This document shows positions 28,648 to 37,213 of a stretch of DNA of 64,000 bases, one piece after another. The notes beneath the pieces are model-generated. The model did not search any database. It had not been told where the DNA came from and saw only the letters and a list, made by a program, of their open reading frames with translations. Positions within the stretch are counted from its first letter, which is position 1; each line of letters starts with the position of its first letter. Source of the stretch: Dyella acidiphila (GTDB lineage Bacteria; Pseudomonadota; Gammaproteobacteria; Xanthomonadales; Rhodanobacteraceae). The stretch lies in assembly GCF_014863405.1 (NCBI RefSeq), contig NZ_JACZZA010000012.1, positions 248,001-312,000 on the forward strand, in the 5' to 3' direction. Both the position numbers and the translations under genes were made by a program.

Positions 28648-29004
28648 ATGTCCTACATCGATGGTTTCGTGATCGCCGTACCCAATGCCAACCGCGAGCG
28701 ATTCATTGGATACGCCGGCGCTTTTGACAATATTTTCCTGGAGTTTGGCGCCATTCGAGTGATGGAATGCTGGGGTGATAGCGTGCCCGATGGCAAGCTC
28801 ACCGACTTTCGCCGCGCTGTGCAGGCGAAGGAGGACGAAGCCGTGGTGTTCTCCTGGATTGAATGGCCCGACAAAGCCACCCGTGATGCGGGCATGGAGA
28901 AAGTCATGAAAGATCCACGCATGGACGCCGCCAGCGAGATGCCCTTCGATGGCAAGCGCATGATCTTTGGCGGTTTCGTGCCGGTGGTCAGCCTGCCGGA
29001 ATAG
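28648..29004 (+). CDS. DUF1428 domain-containing protein
   Basis: A 118-residue cytoplasmic protein of the dimeric alpha-beta barrel type. MSYIDGFVIAVPNANRERF, VMECWGDSVPDGKLTDFRRAV and MPFDGKRMIFGGFVPVV cover the whole DUF1428 pattern (YdgI/PA0269-like unknowns). Ribosome site TTGAGGAAATTGCC. It is preceded by about 260 non-coding bases and is the last core-like gene before the accessory island. Confidence 0.88.
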   Translation: MSYIDGFVIAVPNANRERFIGYAGAFDNIFLEFGAIRVMECWGDSVPDGKLTDFRRAVQAKEDEAVVFSWIEWPDKATRDAGMEKVMKDPRMDAASEMPFDGKRMIFGGFVPVVSLPE

Positions 29005-29012
29005 AAGCCCTG

Positions 29013-29034
29013 GTTTTGCCCATTGAGGCAAAAC
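29013..29034 (+). terminator. Possible terminator after the DUF1428 gene
   Basis: GTTTTGCC and GGCAAAAC form an 8-bp stem with a 6-nt loop, 8 nt after the stop codon, followed by GCTTTCT. The tail is a weak T-run, so efficiency is uncertain. Confidence 0.5.
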
Positions 29035-29040
29035 GCTTTC

Positions 29041-29126
29041 TAGCCAAACTTTGCTTCTCGAATCTCATAGTTTGGCCGCGCCGGCCAAACTATGGTTCCG
29101 TGTGCGCGATCTCACATAGTTTGGCC
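29041..29126. repeat. Palindrome array, left copy (CATAGTTTGGCC type)
   Basis: Four half-sites alternate in direction: TAGCCAAACTTTG (29041-29053), CATAGTTTGGCC (29066-29077), GGCCAAACTATG (29083-29094) and CATAGTTTGGCC (29115-29126). The middle two form a perfect 12-bp inverted repeat around GCGCC. An array with the same geometry but other arm bases lies at 38791-38844. Confidence 0.8.
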
Positions 29127-29254
29127 ACATCCGAGCGTAAGATCAGAGCCATTGGCTGTTGCTTTGCCTAAGGTGCAACAGGAAATGGTGAGGCTGCTTG
29201 TGGTCTCGGGTGGGGGTGCCAGGGAAGGCGAAGCCATTCGTGAACGTTTCCCTT

Positions 29255-29944
29255 TTAGTCCCGTGTACTCAACAACACTCGCCCAAAATCCTGAAGTGCT
29301 GGCCTCGAAAGCTTATAAAGCGCGGCAGGCCGCCCTGCACCCGTATGTGCTCGTGCCCCCCGCGCCTTAACGATCATTCCTTGCTCAGCCACCTTACGCC
29401 GAAAGGTCGATTGATCCAGCTGCTGATCCAGCACGGCCTCGTATACCGCCATGAGCTGGGGAAGGGTGAAAGTGTCGGGTAGCAAAAACGCAGGCAACGA
29501 CGAATAGGCAGCTTTGCCGCGAACACGCTCAAGCGCTTGGGTCACGATGGCTCGGTGATCGAAAGGCAGATCTGGACAAGGGCGCACTGGCACCCATCGG
29601 GTGCGCTGCTCATCCAGCCCAGTGACCTTGTGCTCCGGGACCAGCGCTAGGTAGGCCACGGATAGCGACCAGCCACGCGGATCACGATCGGTGCTGCCGA
29701 AGGTACAAAGCTGCTCCAGATAGGCCACTTCCCCGCCGGTCTTGGTACGGAACACCCTGCGTACCGTGTCCTCCAGCGAACGGTCCTTATCCATGTGAAC
29801 GAATCCGCCGGGAAGCGTCCAAACGCCGGGCGCAACAGCCGCGTCAGCCGCCCGCTGGGCGAGCAGCAACCGCAGCACCCCGTCCTTCAGGGTGAGGACG
29901 ACCACATCGGTGGTGACGATCGGGTTGGGGAAATCGTCGATCAT
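29255..29944 (-). CDS. NrtR-type transcriptional regulator (degenerate Nudix domain plus winged helix)
   Basis: A 229-residue protein of the NrtR architecture. The N-terminal Nudix fold (GVWTLPGGFVHMDKD) lacks the catalytic glutamates of the Nudix box: the usual REL-x-EETG reads RRVFRTKTG. NrtR proteins likewise bind ADP-ribose or related NAD metabolites without hydrolysing them. The C-terminal half (LPDTFTLPQLMAVYEAVLDQQLDQSTFRRKV...GRPAALYKLS) is the NrtR winged helix. It is divergent from the J-domain/VWA genes, with a palindrome between them, so it probably represses that operon and itself. Confidence 0.88.
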   Translation of the reverse strand: MIDDFPNPIVTTDVVVLTLKDGVLRLLLAQRAADAAVAPGVWTLPGGFVHMDKDRSLEDTVRRVFRTKTGGEVAYLEQLCTFGSTDRDPRGWSLSVAYLALVPEHKVTGLDEQRTRWVPVRPCPDLPFDHRAIVTQALERVRGKAAYSSLPAFLLPDTFTLPQLMAVYEAVLDQQLDQSTFRRKVAEQGMIVKARGARAHTGAGRPAALYKLSRPALQDFGRVLLSTRD

Positions 29945-29988
29945 GGAACGACGCTCCAGTTTCTTTCATTTTGCAAAGAAGTGGGTAC

Positions 29989-30003
29989 TTTTGGTAACTA
30001 AAA
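29989..30003. promoter_or_regulatory. Candidate NrtR operator
   Basis: TTTTGGTAACTAAAA is a near-perfect palindrome (six of seven arm positions match) in the 132-base region between the NrtR-type gene and the divergent operon. NrtR boxes in other proteobacteria have comparable TTAGT/ACTAA cores. The region is far more AT-rich than the genes around it. Confidence 0.5.
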
Positions 30004-30076
30004 CAACAGCTTTAGGGAGCATATTCCTCTATTAATTATTTAATTGCAAATAACAAATATTTGATAGCATATCTCC

Positions 30077-31132
30077 ATGGACCTCCTTACTGCCTCTGCT
30101 GCTGATTTACTCGCCGCCTCCGACGCGGTTTGGGATGAGGGGCTTATTGCCGCGGCTTCCGATCGGCTGGTAACACTGCGTCGCCTTGCTGGCCGTTGGC
30201 ATCCCGATCATTGCGCTGACCCTGATGCGGGCGCCGTATTTTCCCGGATCCAATGGCAGCGCCGGCGGCTAGGTGGAGCCTCACGGGTTCTTGCTTCCGA
30301 TCGCTGTGCAACCGAGGCTCATCCGGTTTTTGAAAGCACGATGGCAGTCGATGGTCGACATTGGACCATGCGCTATCTGGCTACCTATGCCGATGAGCTG
30401 GGCGCGGTCTACATTGGCCAACGCACGTTGTTAGAAGTGTTCCCGCTGGGTCTTGCTGATTTGGCCGAACGCAGCGCCGCGCAATCCGCTCGCTGGATGT
30501 TCGTCTCCAGCGACATGGAGAGCCAGATCCGTCCGTGCCTGCCCGCGCCTGCCACGCTGCATCGAACCGCGGATTCGGTACTCGTTGTGCGTCCGCGCGA
30601 TCCAGACTTGGTGCGCCTTGCGGACGTGATGGCCCATGTCGGCACCGTGCCTCCCGAACACGTAGCCTGGATCGGCAGTGGGCTGTGGAATGTGGCCTGT
30701 TATCTGGAATACGCGCAGCGTGCGCATCCGGTCATCGACGGGTCAACGGTGTGGATCGACGTTGGTCGCCATCGCGTATCGCTGCTTGGTGGCTGGGCAT
30801 ACGCCGGCGCTATCGGAGAGCGCTGGGCGGCTCTTCCCGCGAACGCTTTGGCGGACGTCACACCTGTCTGGCGCGCTGATCCCGTTCAACGAAGCGCTCT
30901 GGGGCATATCAAGATTCGGCGCTTACTAAGAGAATTGCTTGGCGACATCACCGGCATGGGTCCTGTGCCGCCATCTGCCCCCGCGCCACTGGTGGCCTTC
31001 GCTCGCAGTCCTGCCGCGGGCACCGCCGTCGATCAATACCGGTCTTGGAAAAAGGCTGTAGAGGCCACTTTCGGTCCCTCTCGGTTTTCTGCCTGGGACC
31101 TCCCCACAAACGTCATTTATCCGGAGAACTGA
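30077..31132 (+). CDS. Protein with N-terminal J-domain-like segment and kinase-like C-terminal part, unknown function
   Basis: A 351-residue protein that I cannot assign to a named family. Residues 30-60 (LVTLRRLAGRWHPDHCADPDAGAVFSRI) look like helices II-III of a J domain with the HPD tripeptide at about 42-44, which in DnaJ proteins stimulates Hsp70. Around residues 200-242, VAWIGSGLWNVACYLEYAQRAHPVIDGSTVWIDVGRHRVSLLGGWAYA resembles the catalytic-loop region of a degenerate protein kinase (HPVID in place of HRD). It is 1 nt ahead of the VWA gene and divergent from the NrtR-type regulator. Little Shine-Dalgarno sequence precedes the ATG. Confidence 0.6.
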   Translation: MDLLTASAADLLAASDAVWDEGLIAAASDRLVTLRRLAGRWHPDHCADPDAGAVFSRIQWQRRRLGGASRVLASDRCATEAHPVFESTMAVDGRHWTMRYLATYADELGAVYIGQRTLLEVFPLGLADLAERSAAQSARWMFVSSDMESQIRPCLPAPATLHRTADSVLVVRPRDPDLVRLADVMAHVGTVPPEHVAWIGSGLWNVACYLEYAQRAHPVIDGSTVWIDVGRHRVSLLGGWAYAGAIGERWAALPANALADVTPVWRADPVQRSALGHIKIRRLLRELLGDITGMGPVPPSAPAPLVAFARSPAAGTAVDQYRSWKKAVEATFGPSRFSAWDLPTNVIYPEN

Positions 31133-31133
31133 C

Positions 31134-31652
31134 ATGGGCTCAGCACGTTGGAATCCTGCCGATTGGGACCGTTACGCCGCCACGACCAGCACCAAGTCGC
31201 GCGATGCCATTTTCGCTTCGCGCGGGATGAATTCTGCTTTCGATCCAAAGACGATAACGATGCGCGAGTCGGTTGATTCCGACGTCAATCCACAGTCGAC
31301 GCCGCTGATCGTTGCGCTCGATGTCACCGGATCGATGGGCACGATTCCGGAGGCGCTGATCAAAGGCAGCCTGGGTACGTTCATTGAAGAGGTTTACAGT
31401 CGCAAGCCCGTTACCGATCCGCACCTGATGTTCATGGGCGTGGGCGATGCGTTCTTTGATCGTGCGCCACTGCAGGTGACTCAGTTCGAAGCAGATCTGC
31501 GTATCGCAGAACAGCTGGCCGCCATGTTTCTGGAAGGCGGTGGTGGCGGCAACAACAGCGAGTCGTACCATCTGCCTTGGTACTTCGCCGGTCTTCGCAC
31601 GAAAATCGACTCCATGGCCAAGCGCCATAAGAAGGGTTATGGGTCTCGATGA
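31134..31652 (+). CDS. VWA-domain protein, C-terminally truncated
   Basis: A 172-residue fragment of a von Willebrand factor A-type protein. The metal-site motif appears as ALDVTGSMG near residue 60, with the rest of the Rossmann-like fold following (HLMFMGVGDAF). The frame stops abruptly after SYHLPWYFAGLRTKIDSMAKRHKKGY, where relatives known to me continue with the next core strand. The last four codons and the stop appear to come from foreign DNA that begins near 31641. It is probably a non-functional remnant, co-transcribed with the J-domain-like gene upstream. Confidence 0.7.
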   Translation: MGSARWNPADWDRYAATTSTKSRDAIFASRGMNSAFDPKTITMRESVDSDVNPQSTPLIVALDVTGSMGTIPEALIKGSLGTFIEEVYSRKPVTDPHLMFMGVGDAFFDRAPLQVTQFEADLRIAEQLAAMFLEGGGGGNNSESYHLPWYFAGLRTKIDSMAKRHKKGYGSR

Positions 31653-31903
31653 CTGATTGGGCGAGAGAACACGGCTACCCACGGCAAGCCGTGTATGCGG
31701 TGTTATCAGGCCGGTCGCGCTGCACTCGCGGCCGCGGGCATCAAATCGCCATTGCGCTCGGGATGAAAGCGGACGCATCACTTGGCTTTGGACTGAAAGG
31801 TAGGCAACAGGGTCGAAGGCCCGTCAACACGAATGGCCCTCTCTTAACTGAAGCAGGGCCATTGGTTGTTTCTTCTACGTTAGAGAAGGAGGTGTCCCCA
31901 TGA
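31649..31903 (+). CDS. Phage-type DNA-binding protein fragment (BcepMu gp16-like), 5'-truncated
   Basis: An 84-codon frame beginning MTDWAREHGYPRQAVYAVLSGRSRC and continuing RGRGHQIAIALGMK, the core of small Mu-phage-type DNA-binding proteins (BcepMu gp16 family). Family members normally have about 15-20 more residues before this point. The reading frame continues upstream as VSM before running into VWA gene sequence, so the first part has been lost. The tail after residue 45 is not recognisable. Whether it is expressed is unclear; ATG overlaps the VWA stop. Confidence 0.5.
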   Translation: MTDWAREHGYPRQAVYAVLSGRSRCTRGRGHQIAIALGMKADASLGFGLKGRQQGRRPVNTNGPLLTEAGPLVVSSTLEKEVSP

Positions 31904-31932
31904 CTACATAAGTGCGTCTGGGGCCACAAATG

Positions 31933-31960
31933 CAAAACCCCGGTGTCTAGACCGGGGCTT
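31933..31960 (+). terminator. Hairpin upstream of tnsAB, possible terminator
   Basis: CCCCGGT and ACCGGGG form a 7-bp stem around GTCTAG, preceded by AAAA and followed by CTTTG. It could end transcription of the truncated operon before the transposase gene. A second hairpin, GCACCGC-GTAA-GCGGTGC (32025-32042), lies further on in the tnsAB leader. Confidence 0.5.
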
Positions 31961-32123
31961 TGCTAAATCAGCGCTTGCGAGTCACGCCTGATTCCACTGT
32001 GCCCCCTTTCTCTCTCGAAATCAAGCACCGCGTAAGCGGTGCTGGGATAGGTGCGCGCCGAAACTCAGGCAGTTCTGCGGTCGGTGCGCCCCGCCACGTA
32101 TTTCGGCACATGGAGGATTCAGG

Positions 32124-34622
32124 ATGTCTTTCACTGCGCAAGACCGTGGGCAGTGCCCTCAAACAGGTCAATCGTCAGAACACGCCGAAGAGCACATATG
32201 CCAATTGCAACACGGCGCCATGCCAATACCAGCAAAGCCGTTCGGTGAGTTGGAACTGGACCAGTACTTATTGACGTGGCAGATCATCGGGCCGGCATCC
32301 GATTACATTCGGCGGAGCGCTGCAGGCTTATCGCGTGATGTGCGCCCCAGCAAGCACTCTTCGTGTGTGGTGGAGTTCCAGTCGCTCAAAAACGGCGTCA
32401 CTGTATCGACAGAGAGTCGAACTGGCGAATTGCCGTACGCGTTCGAGCTCGATTACGACAACTCTGTGTTGGCGTACTACGAACAACCGCCTGCCGTCGA
32501 GGTGAGTCGTCATACCAAACGCGGATACCGGCGACTCACACGATATACACCCGACTTCCTCGTGCTAACCAAGGACGGACCCAGGGTGGTACAGGTCAAA
32601 CTGCGCAGCGAACTCGAGCGCATCTTTGCCGACAAGCAAGACTGGGTAAGGCAAGAGGACGGATCATTCCAAGACGTGGTCGCCGCAGAAGCGTTCGAGA
32701 CTATGGGCCTTCCGCACGTCGTGGTGGCAATCGATGAAGTGGATCAACTACGCGCAGCCAATCTTGGTCTGATGCGTCGCGCCATGCGCGAAGTAGCCAT
32801 TGACGAGGCGGTGCTGGAGAGGAGCGTTTCAGCACATATGGAACAGAGAGGTTTATCACCGTTGGCGGATCTCGCGCATGCGATCGGTCAGCACGATCTG
32901 ACTCCGTTGATCAGATTGGTGGCACGCCACCTCCTCTACACCGACATTGGCCGATATTCACTGACCCATCCAGAGACATGCCTCGTCGCGCGCGAGCCGG
33001 CGCTGCTCAATGAAAACTATGTCGAGGCGTGGCAGCACCTCAAGCTTGAGTTCCAGGGGCGGTGCGACGGTACAGCACAGCAGTATGACTTCCCCCTGGA
33101 AAAGCATCTGGAGAAAGGTTTGGCTGCCGTAGAAAAACTAAAAGCGGGCGAGAACGGTCGGTCCGCGCGTAGATGGCGGCTGAAGATCCGTGAAGCCGAG
33201 GCTGAAGGGGTTAATGCAGTCGTCGCGCTATCGCGGGAATACATGAAGCGTGGCAACCGGAATCCAAAGCGTCCCGAACAAGTTCAGCTCGCGACTGAGT
33301 ACATCCGCTCTCAATGGGCTGGACAAGAAAAACCGTCCCCGCCTGCTCTGTATCGCGGCTTCAAACTGGCGGCTGAGGAAGCGCTGCCGATGGCGAAGCC
33401 GTTGTCGAAGGTTAGCTTTTATAACCTGCTGGATCGCGCCGGGCCATCTCTCGCGTACCAGCGCGGAGGCAATCGCGCTTGTCATGCGGCCGAGCCGCCC
33501 ACGGATGTCGCCATGCGCGCATTACGACCGGAGCGACCGTTCGAACTGGCCACTTGTGACCACTATCTGTGCGACCAGTACTGTGTCGTGCTTACCGCAA
33601 ACGGTATGGAATATGCGATGCGGCCCTGGCTTACGATACTTCGAGACATCTATAGCGACTTCCCGCTCGCGTTTTGGTTGCGCTTGGGCGCTCCGAGCAA
33701 GCGCAGCGTTGCGCTGATTCTGCGCCAGTGCGTGCGCCTGCACGGCCGCCTGCCAGAAGGCATCGTGGTGGACAGCGGCTCCGATTTCCGGTCGGTGTAC
33801 TTCTCAGCGCTTGCAGCTCATTGCGGCTTCAATTTGATATTCCGCCCCGTCGGACACCCACGATATGGGGCGGAGGCGGAAAGATTCTTCGGGCAGTACA
33901 AGACCTTGTGGTTGGCGGCGCGCCCAGGAAACTTGGTGAACCTCAAGGAGGTCCGGTGCGTCTCGGGGTCCCATCGCCCGGAGGCAGTCGCCACTATGTC
34001 TTTGTTCGATCTGTGGCAGGATTTTTCGACGTTTGCCGATTGGTCAAAAGGGTACGCGACGGATTCCGCACTTGGGTCGCCGGCCGAGCGCATGACAAGC
34101 GGTCTTGAGAGATTTGGCTGTTCGGGACTCCCCACGACGTTCGACGACAACTTTCTGATCGCAACGGCCGTTGACGCCGGTGAGTACACGCTCGATCCGC
34201 AACGCGGCTTGCACATAGGTGCATTTCACTACTGGAGTCCCACACTTGTCCGGGCTGATCGACCGAAGATTCCGGTCCGTCCCGATCCACAAGATCCGTA
34301 CCGCATCTACGCGCAGGTGGCCGGTACATGGGTAGCTTGTTTTGCTTCCCCCGAGCCCTCGTATGCACTGAAGTCGGGTTTGCAACAAGTAGTTGAGGGC
34401 GTGCTGCAACTCGATCGATATGAGCTGAACAAAGCTATTCGTGAAGATTCGGATAGGTTACTCGCCAGGGCAATCCAGCGGCGCAGCACCGGGCCTTCGA
34501 CACCTTTGGTGGAAGCGGCGGGTTTCGTACCACAGCGAATCTCACACAACGCGGAAGCCTCCAGCTTTTTTGCGGATGTGCTTGACGACTCGCTACCGGA
34601 ACTTGCGGAGGCGACATGGTGA
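32124..34622 (+). CDS. tnsAB: Fused TnsA-TnsB transposase (Tn7-like)
   Basis: An 832-residue protein joining two Tn7 transposition functions. Residues about 100-165 form a TnsA-type restriction-like endonuclease: FELDYDNSVLAYYEQPP (Glu near 107), YTPDFLVL (Asp near 142) and VVQVK (QxK near 156), which cuts the non-transferred strand. Later come helix-turn-helix segments and a DDE integrase core with Asp in ATCDHY near 478, Asp in VVDSGSDF near 548 and Glu in AEAERFFG near 584, which joins the transferred strand. All catalytic residues appear intact. GGAGG lies 7 nt before ATG 32124. The stop overlaps the tnsC start by 7 nt. Confidence 0.88.
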   Translation: MSFTAQDRGQCPQTGQSSEHAEEHICQLQHGAMPIPAKPFGELELDQYLLTWQIIGPASDYIRRSAAGLSRDVRPSKHSSCVVEFQSLKNGVTVSTESRTGELPYAFELDYDNSVLAYYEQPPAVEVSRHTKRGYRRLTRYTPDFLVLTKDGPRVVQVKLRSELERIFADKQDWVRQEDGSFQDVVAAEAFETMGLPHVVVAIDEVDQLRAANLGLMRRAMREVAIDEAVLERSVSAHMEQRGLSPLADLAHAIGQHDLTPLIRLVARHLLYTDIGRYSLTHPETCLVAREPALLNENYVEAWQHLKLEFQGRCDGTAQQYDFPLEKHLEKGLAAVEKLKAGENGRSARRWRLKIREAEAEGVNAVVALSREYMKRGNRNPKRPEQVQLATEYIRSQWAGQEKPSPPALYRGFKLAAEEALPMAKPLSKVSFYNLLDRAGPSLAYQRGGNRACHAAEPPTDVAMRALRPERPFELATCDHYLCDQYCVVLTANGMEYAMRPWLTILRDIYSDFPLAFWLRLGAPSKRSVALILRQCVRLHGRLPEGIVVDSGSDFRSVYFSALAAHCGFNLIFRPVGHPRYGAEAERFFGQYKTLWLAARPGNLVNLKEVRCVSGSHRPEAVATMSLFDLWQDFSTFADWSKGYATDSALGSPAERMTSGLERFGCSGLPTTFDDNFLIATAVDAGEYTLDPQRGLHIGAFHYWSPTLVRADRPKIPVRPDPQDPYRIYAQVAGTWVACFASPEPSYALKSGLQQVVEGVLQLDRYELNKAIREDSDRLLARAIQRRSTGPSTPLVEAAGFVPQRISHNAEASSFFADVLDDSLPELAEATW

Positions 34623-35713
34623 TCGCGGCTGATTGGATCCCAGCAGCGCTCGAGGCATTGAAGACGACGAAGGTTCTGCACCGAAATTACGAGTTCGCAC
34701 GCAAACAACTCACCGGAGCGCACCATGCAGTCATGAAGGGAGATCTCATTGTTCAGGTTGGGCCATCTCGCGTTGGGAAAACGCGCTGTGTGAAAGATGC
34801 CTTCAACGTTCACGAACCGAATTGGCCAAGCGACGATCAACGGATGCCTGTCGTGATAGTCGAAGCCAGCAATGACAGCAAGAACGGCGAATTTTCCACC
34901 AAAGCCTTCATGGCTGCGTGCTTACGTGCGATTCACCATCCTATCTACGGCATTTCTGATGAAGATGATCCTTGGGAGGAGCGACTGCAGGCAAAAATCC
35001 ACAGGACTCCGGAAGGTACACTTCGTTCCGCGTTCGAGACAGCCATAGCACTTCGTCGAACCGAACTCATCGTCTTCGATGAAGCTCACCACGTCAGGTA
35101 CGCGCCGGGTGGAGATGCTGCCGCCGCACGAATCTTGGATTCCTACAAATGCCTTGCGAACCGTACCAACATAAAGCTCGTTCTCACCGGGTCGTACCAA
35201 TTGCTCGATCTGCTGGTGCTTGCGCCACATTTGCTGGGTCGCCAGATTCCGCTCGAATTTCCTCGATACCATGCGGACGTACGCAATGATGTCGCAGCGT
35301 GGCAGCAGGTTCTACGGACCTATTCCAAGCATCTGGCTTTCGACAACGATGAGTCGCTGTCTGACTGGGGTGACTATTTGTTCGAGGGTTCCCAAGGATG
35401 TGTTGGTCAGCTTCTATCGTGGCTCAAAGCTGCTCTGACTGTCCTTTTGACCACCAACGGAGTGGTGATGACGCGTGACGTGCTGGAGCGGACGCGCAAA
35501 CCGGCGGCTCAAGAGGCGTCGATTCTTGCAGAAATCGTGAAGGGTGAATTGCAGTTGGTACGCGTCAAGCGCGCCTCCGCACAATGCGAAACACATACTG
35601 AGGATGGTGGCGCCAGGAAAGCGAGTAACGAAAAGGAAATCAAGCGCAAGGAGCAGGCGCGTAAGCCCTTCCAGCGCAAGTCCAGGCGCAATCCTTTGGG
35701 TGGCCGGACCTAG
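34616..35713 (+). CDS. tnsC: TnsC-like AAA+ transposition ATPase
   Basis: A 365-residue ATP-binding protein that in Tn7-like systems links target selection to the transposase. Walker A QVGPSRVGKTR is near residue 48, Walker B ELIVFDEAHHV near 150 and a sensor-1-like VLTGSYQL near 187. The C-terminal 60 residues are Lys/Arg-rich. ATG 34616 overlaps the end of tnsAB, implying coupled translation; tniQ follows after 3 nt. TniB/TnsC and IstB-like ATPases are related, but the neighbours decide for TnsC. Confidence 0.88.
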   Translation: MVIAADWIPAALEALKTTKVLHRNYEFARKQLTGAHHAVMKGDLIVQVGPSRVGKTRCVKDAFNVHEPNWPSDDQRMPVVIVEASNDSKNGEFSTKAFMAACLRAIHHPIYGISDEDDPWEERLQAKIHRTPEGTLRSAFETAIALRRTELIVFDEAHHVRYAPGGDAAAARILDSYKCLANRTNIKLVLTGSYQLLDLLVLAPHLLGRQIPLEFPRYHADVRNDVAAWQQVLRTYSKHLAFDNDESLSDWGDYLFEGSQGCVGQLLSWLKAALTVLLTTNGVVMTRDVLERTRKPAAQEASILAEIVKGELQLVRVKRASAQCETHTEDGGARKASNEKEIKRKEQARKPFQRKSRRNPLGGRT

Positions 35714-35716
35714 CGA

Positions 35717-37000
35717 GTGCGAAGCCTGCTTCCACTAGCGATGGAGGGCTGCCATACCCAAGACATTGAGGCATTGCCTTCGTACATGCTTCGGCTAGCG
35801 GCTGTGCATGGCGTAACTCTCGGGGACCTCATACGACACGTTGCCCGCGGCACGCTGGAAGAGAATGCGTTGGTGGCGGCGTCTCGCGGCCAGCCGATCT
35901 CCACGCTAGTGCGACCCAATGCCACGTCCGTACTTTTCGCTTCGGTCATCGCTGAAACACGCGCCGAAAACATCTATAACCTAGAAAGAGGGACGTTTGC
36001 GTTGCTTAGCCCAGCATTAGCTCGGTCACCAAGCACTTTTACGCATCGATTACGCTGGTGTCCTGCTTGTTTCCGCGAGCAACGGCTAGAGGCGGGAAAT
36101 GCATATTTCAAGCTTGCCTGGTTCCTCGCAGCCATAGGAGCATGTGATCGGCATAGAATTATCCTGCGCGATTGCTGCCCGCACTGTGGGCAATGCCCAA
36201 AACCTTGGAGCGAATGGACTCGCTTCGATCGTTGTCAGAACTGCAATGAGCGCATGGATGTAGTAACCACTTCGGACGCGGTTACACATGACCCGGAGCT
36301 TCTGGCGTCCGATCTGATCGCATTGGTTGGTGAAATAGCCGTTGCGACCGGTCCGTTCCAAGTAGGCGCCGCATGTCGGTACTTGAACCGGGTGTTCGAC
36401 GAAGCCTGGCAACATGAGAAAGAGGGTGAACTGTGGAACAGGGTGCCCCGGGATGACTGCATCAGATATTGCAATCCGGAGGAACCGATGACTTTGGGCG
36501 TCGTGCGCAGGCTTGCCTACCAACTCGAAATCCCGATAGCAGATTTTTTGCGAGGCGTTGACGGAGCCAACCAATCATTCGGGTTTGCGGCAACCTGCCC
36601 ATTGCCTCGGTCTATGCGAGCAGCGCATCGTCAAGGCGTGATCGATGCGCCGATTCTGGTAAAGCAGATGGAACTGTTCTTAGACGATGGGGTTACACCG
36701 GTATCCTTGCGCGAAGTTGCACGGCAGCTGGGTGTTTCAGTCGGTGCGCTGCGTTACCACGCTCCCATGCTTGCATCGAAGCTCGTCGCACGAAGCGAAC
36801 AGTATCGACGCACGATCCACACTCAAAAGGATACTGCGGTTGTTCGAGCTGTGTTGGACGGAGTTCGCTCGTGGTCAGTAGGAAGCGTATCCCCCATAGC
36901 AAAGAAGCCTCTCTTGCGGATGCTTAGAAACCAGACCGGTCTTCCGAAGGAGAAGCTTCGCAAGGCAATTCAGCGGTTGCTTCGTGACCAAGTAGCGTAA
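35717..37000 (+). CDS. tniQ: TniQ/TnsD-family target-selection protein
   Basis: A 427-residue protein with a TniQ N-terminal domain (LPSYMLRLAAVHGVTLGDLI) and a zinc-binding region with RWCPACF near residue 113, CDRH near 143, CCPHCG near 152 and CQNC near 174. The C-terminal half contains helix-turn-helix-like segments (SLREVARQLGVSVGALRYH). In Tn7-like elements such a protein reads a target sequence, or recruits a guide complex, and recruits TnsC. It starts at GTG 35717, 3 nt after tnsC. At this length it is intermediate between short TniQ and full TnsD, so direct DNA targeting is possible. Confidence 0.83.
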   Translation: MRSLLPLAMEGCHTQDIEALPSYMLRLAAVHGVTLGDLIRHVARGTLEENALVAASRGQPISTLVRPNATSVLFASVIAETRAENIYNLERGTFALLSPALARSPSTFTHRLRWCPACFREQRLEAGNAYFKLAWFLAAIGACDRHRIILRDCCPHCGQCPKPWSEWTRFDRCQNCNERMDVVTTSDAVTHDPELLASDLIALVGEIAVATGPFQVGAACRYLNRVFDEAWQHEKEGELWNRVPRDDCIRYCNPEEPMTLGVVRRLAYQLEIPIADFLRGVDGANQSFGFAATCPLPRSMRAAHRQGVIDAPILVKQMELFLDDGVTPVSLREVARQLGVSVGALRYHAPMLASKLVARSEQYRRTIHTQKDTAVVRAVLDGVRSWSVGSVSPIAKKPLLRMLRNQTGLPKEKLRKAIQRLLRDQVA

Positions 37001-37213
37001 TCATGGTGCCATGAGCAAACAGTGGGCTACTGCTTGCCGCGGACAATCCTTGCGACCGCTGTCACGACCGAGGATGCTTCGAAGAGCCGAGTACGAAGGC
37101 GATCCATCAGCTCCCGCTGCTGACGAGCGTTGCGAGTTTCCTTGGCGGTGACCACACTCGACATCGGGAATGGGCGATGCGATGGCGATGGTGGCCGCGT
37201 AGCCGCCGACCAC
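37001..37213. other. Non-coding stretch after tniQ
   Basis: No gene is seen. Several loosely related GGCGA/GACCAC motifs occur here (for example TTGGCGGTGACCAC near 37143), similar to the ordered repeats that begin at 37214. They may be degenerate transposase-binding sites. Confidence 0.35.

Noticed and set aside
31893-31960. TGTCCCCATGAC as the second Tn7-like end
   Set aside because: It begins with TGTCC but no 22-bp repeats follow, and the preceding bases (GGAGG) do not match CGGTA beyond 37289.
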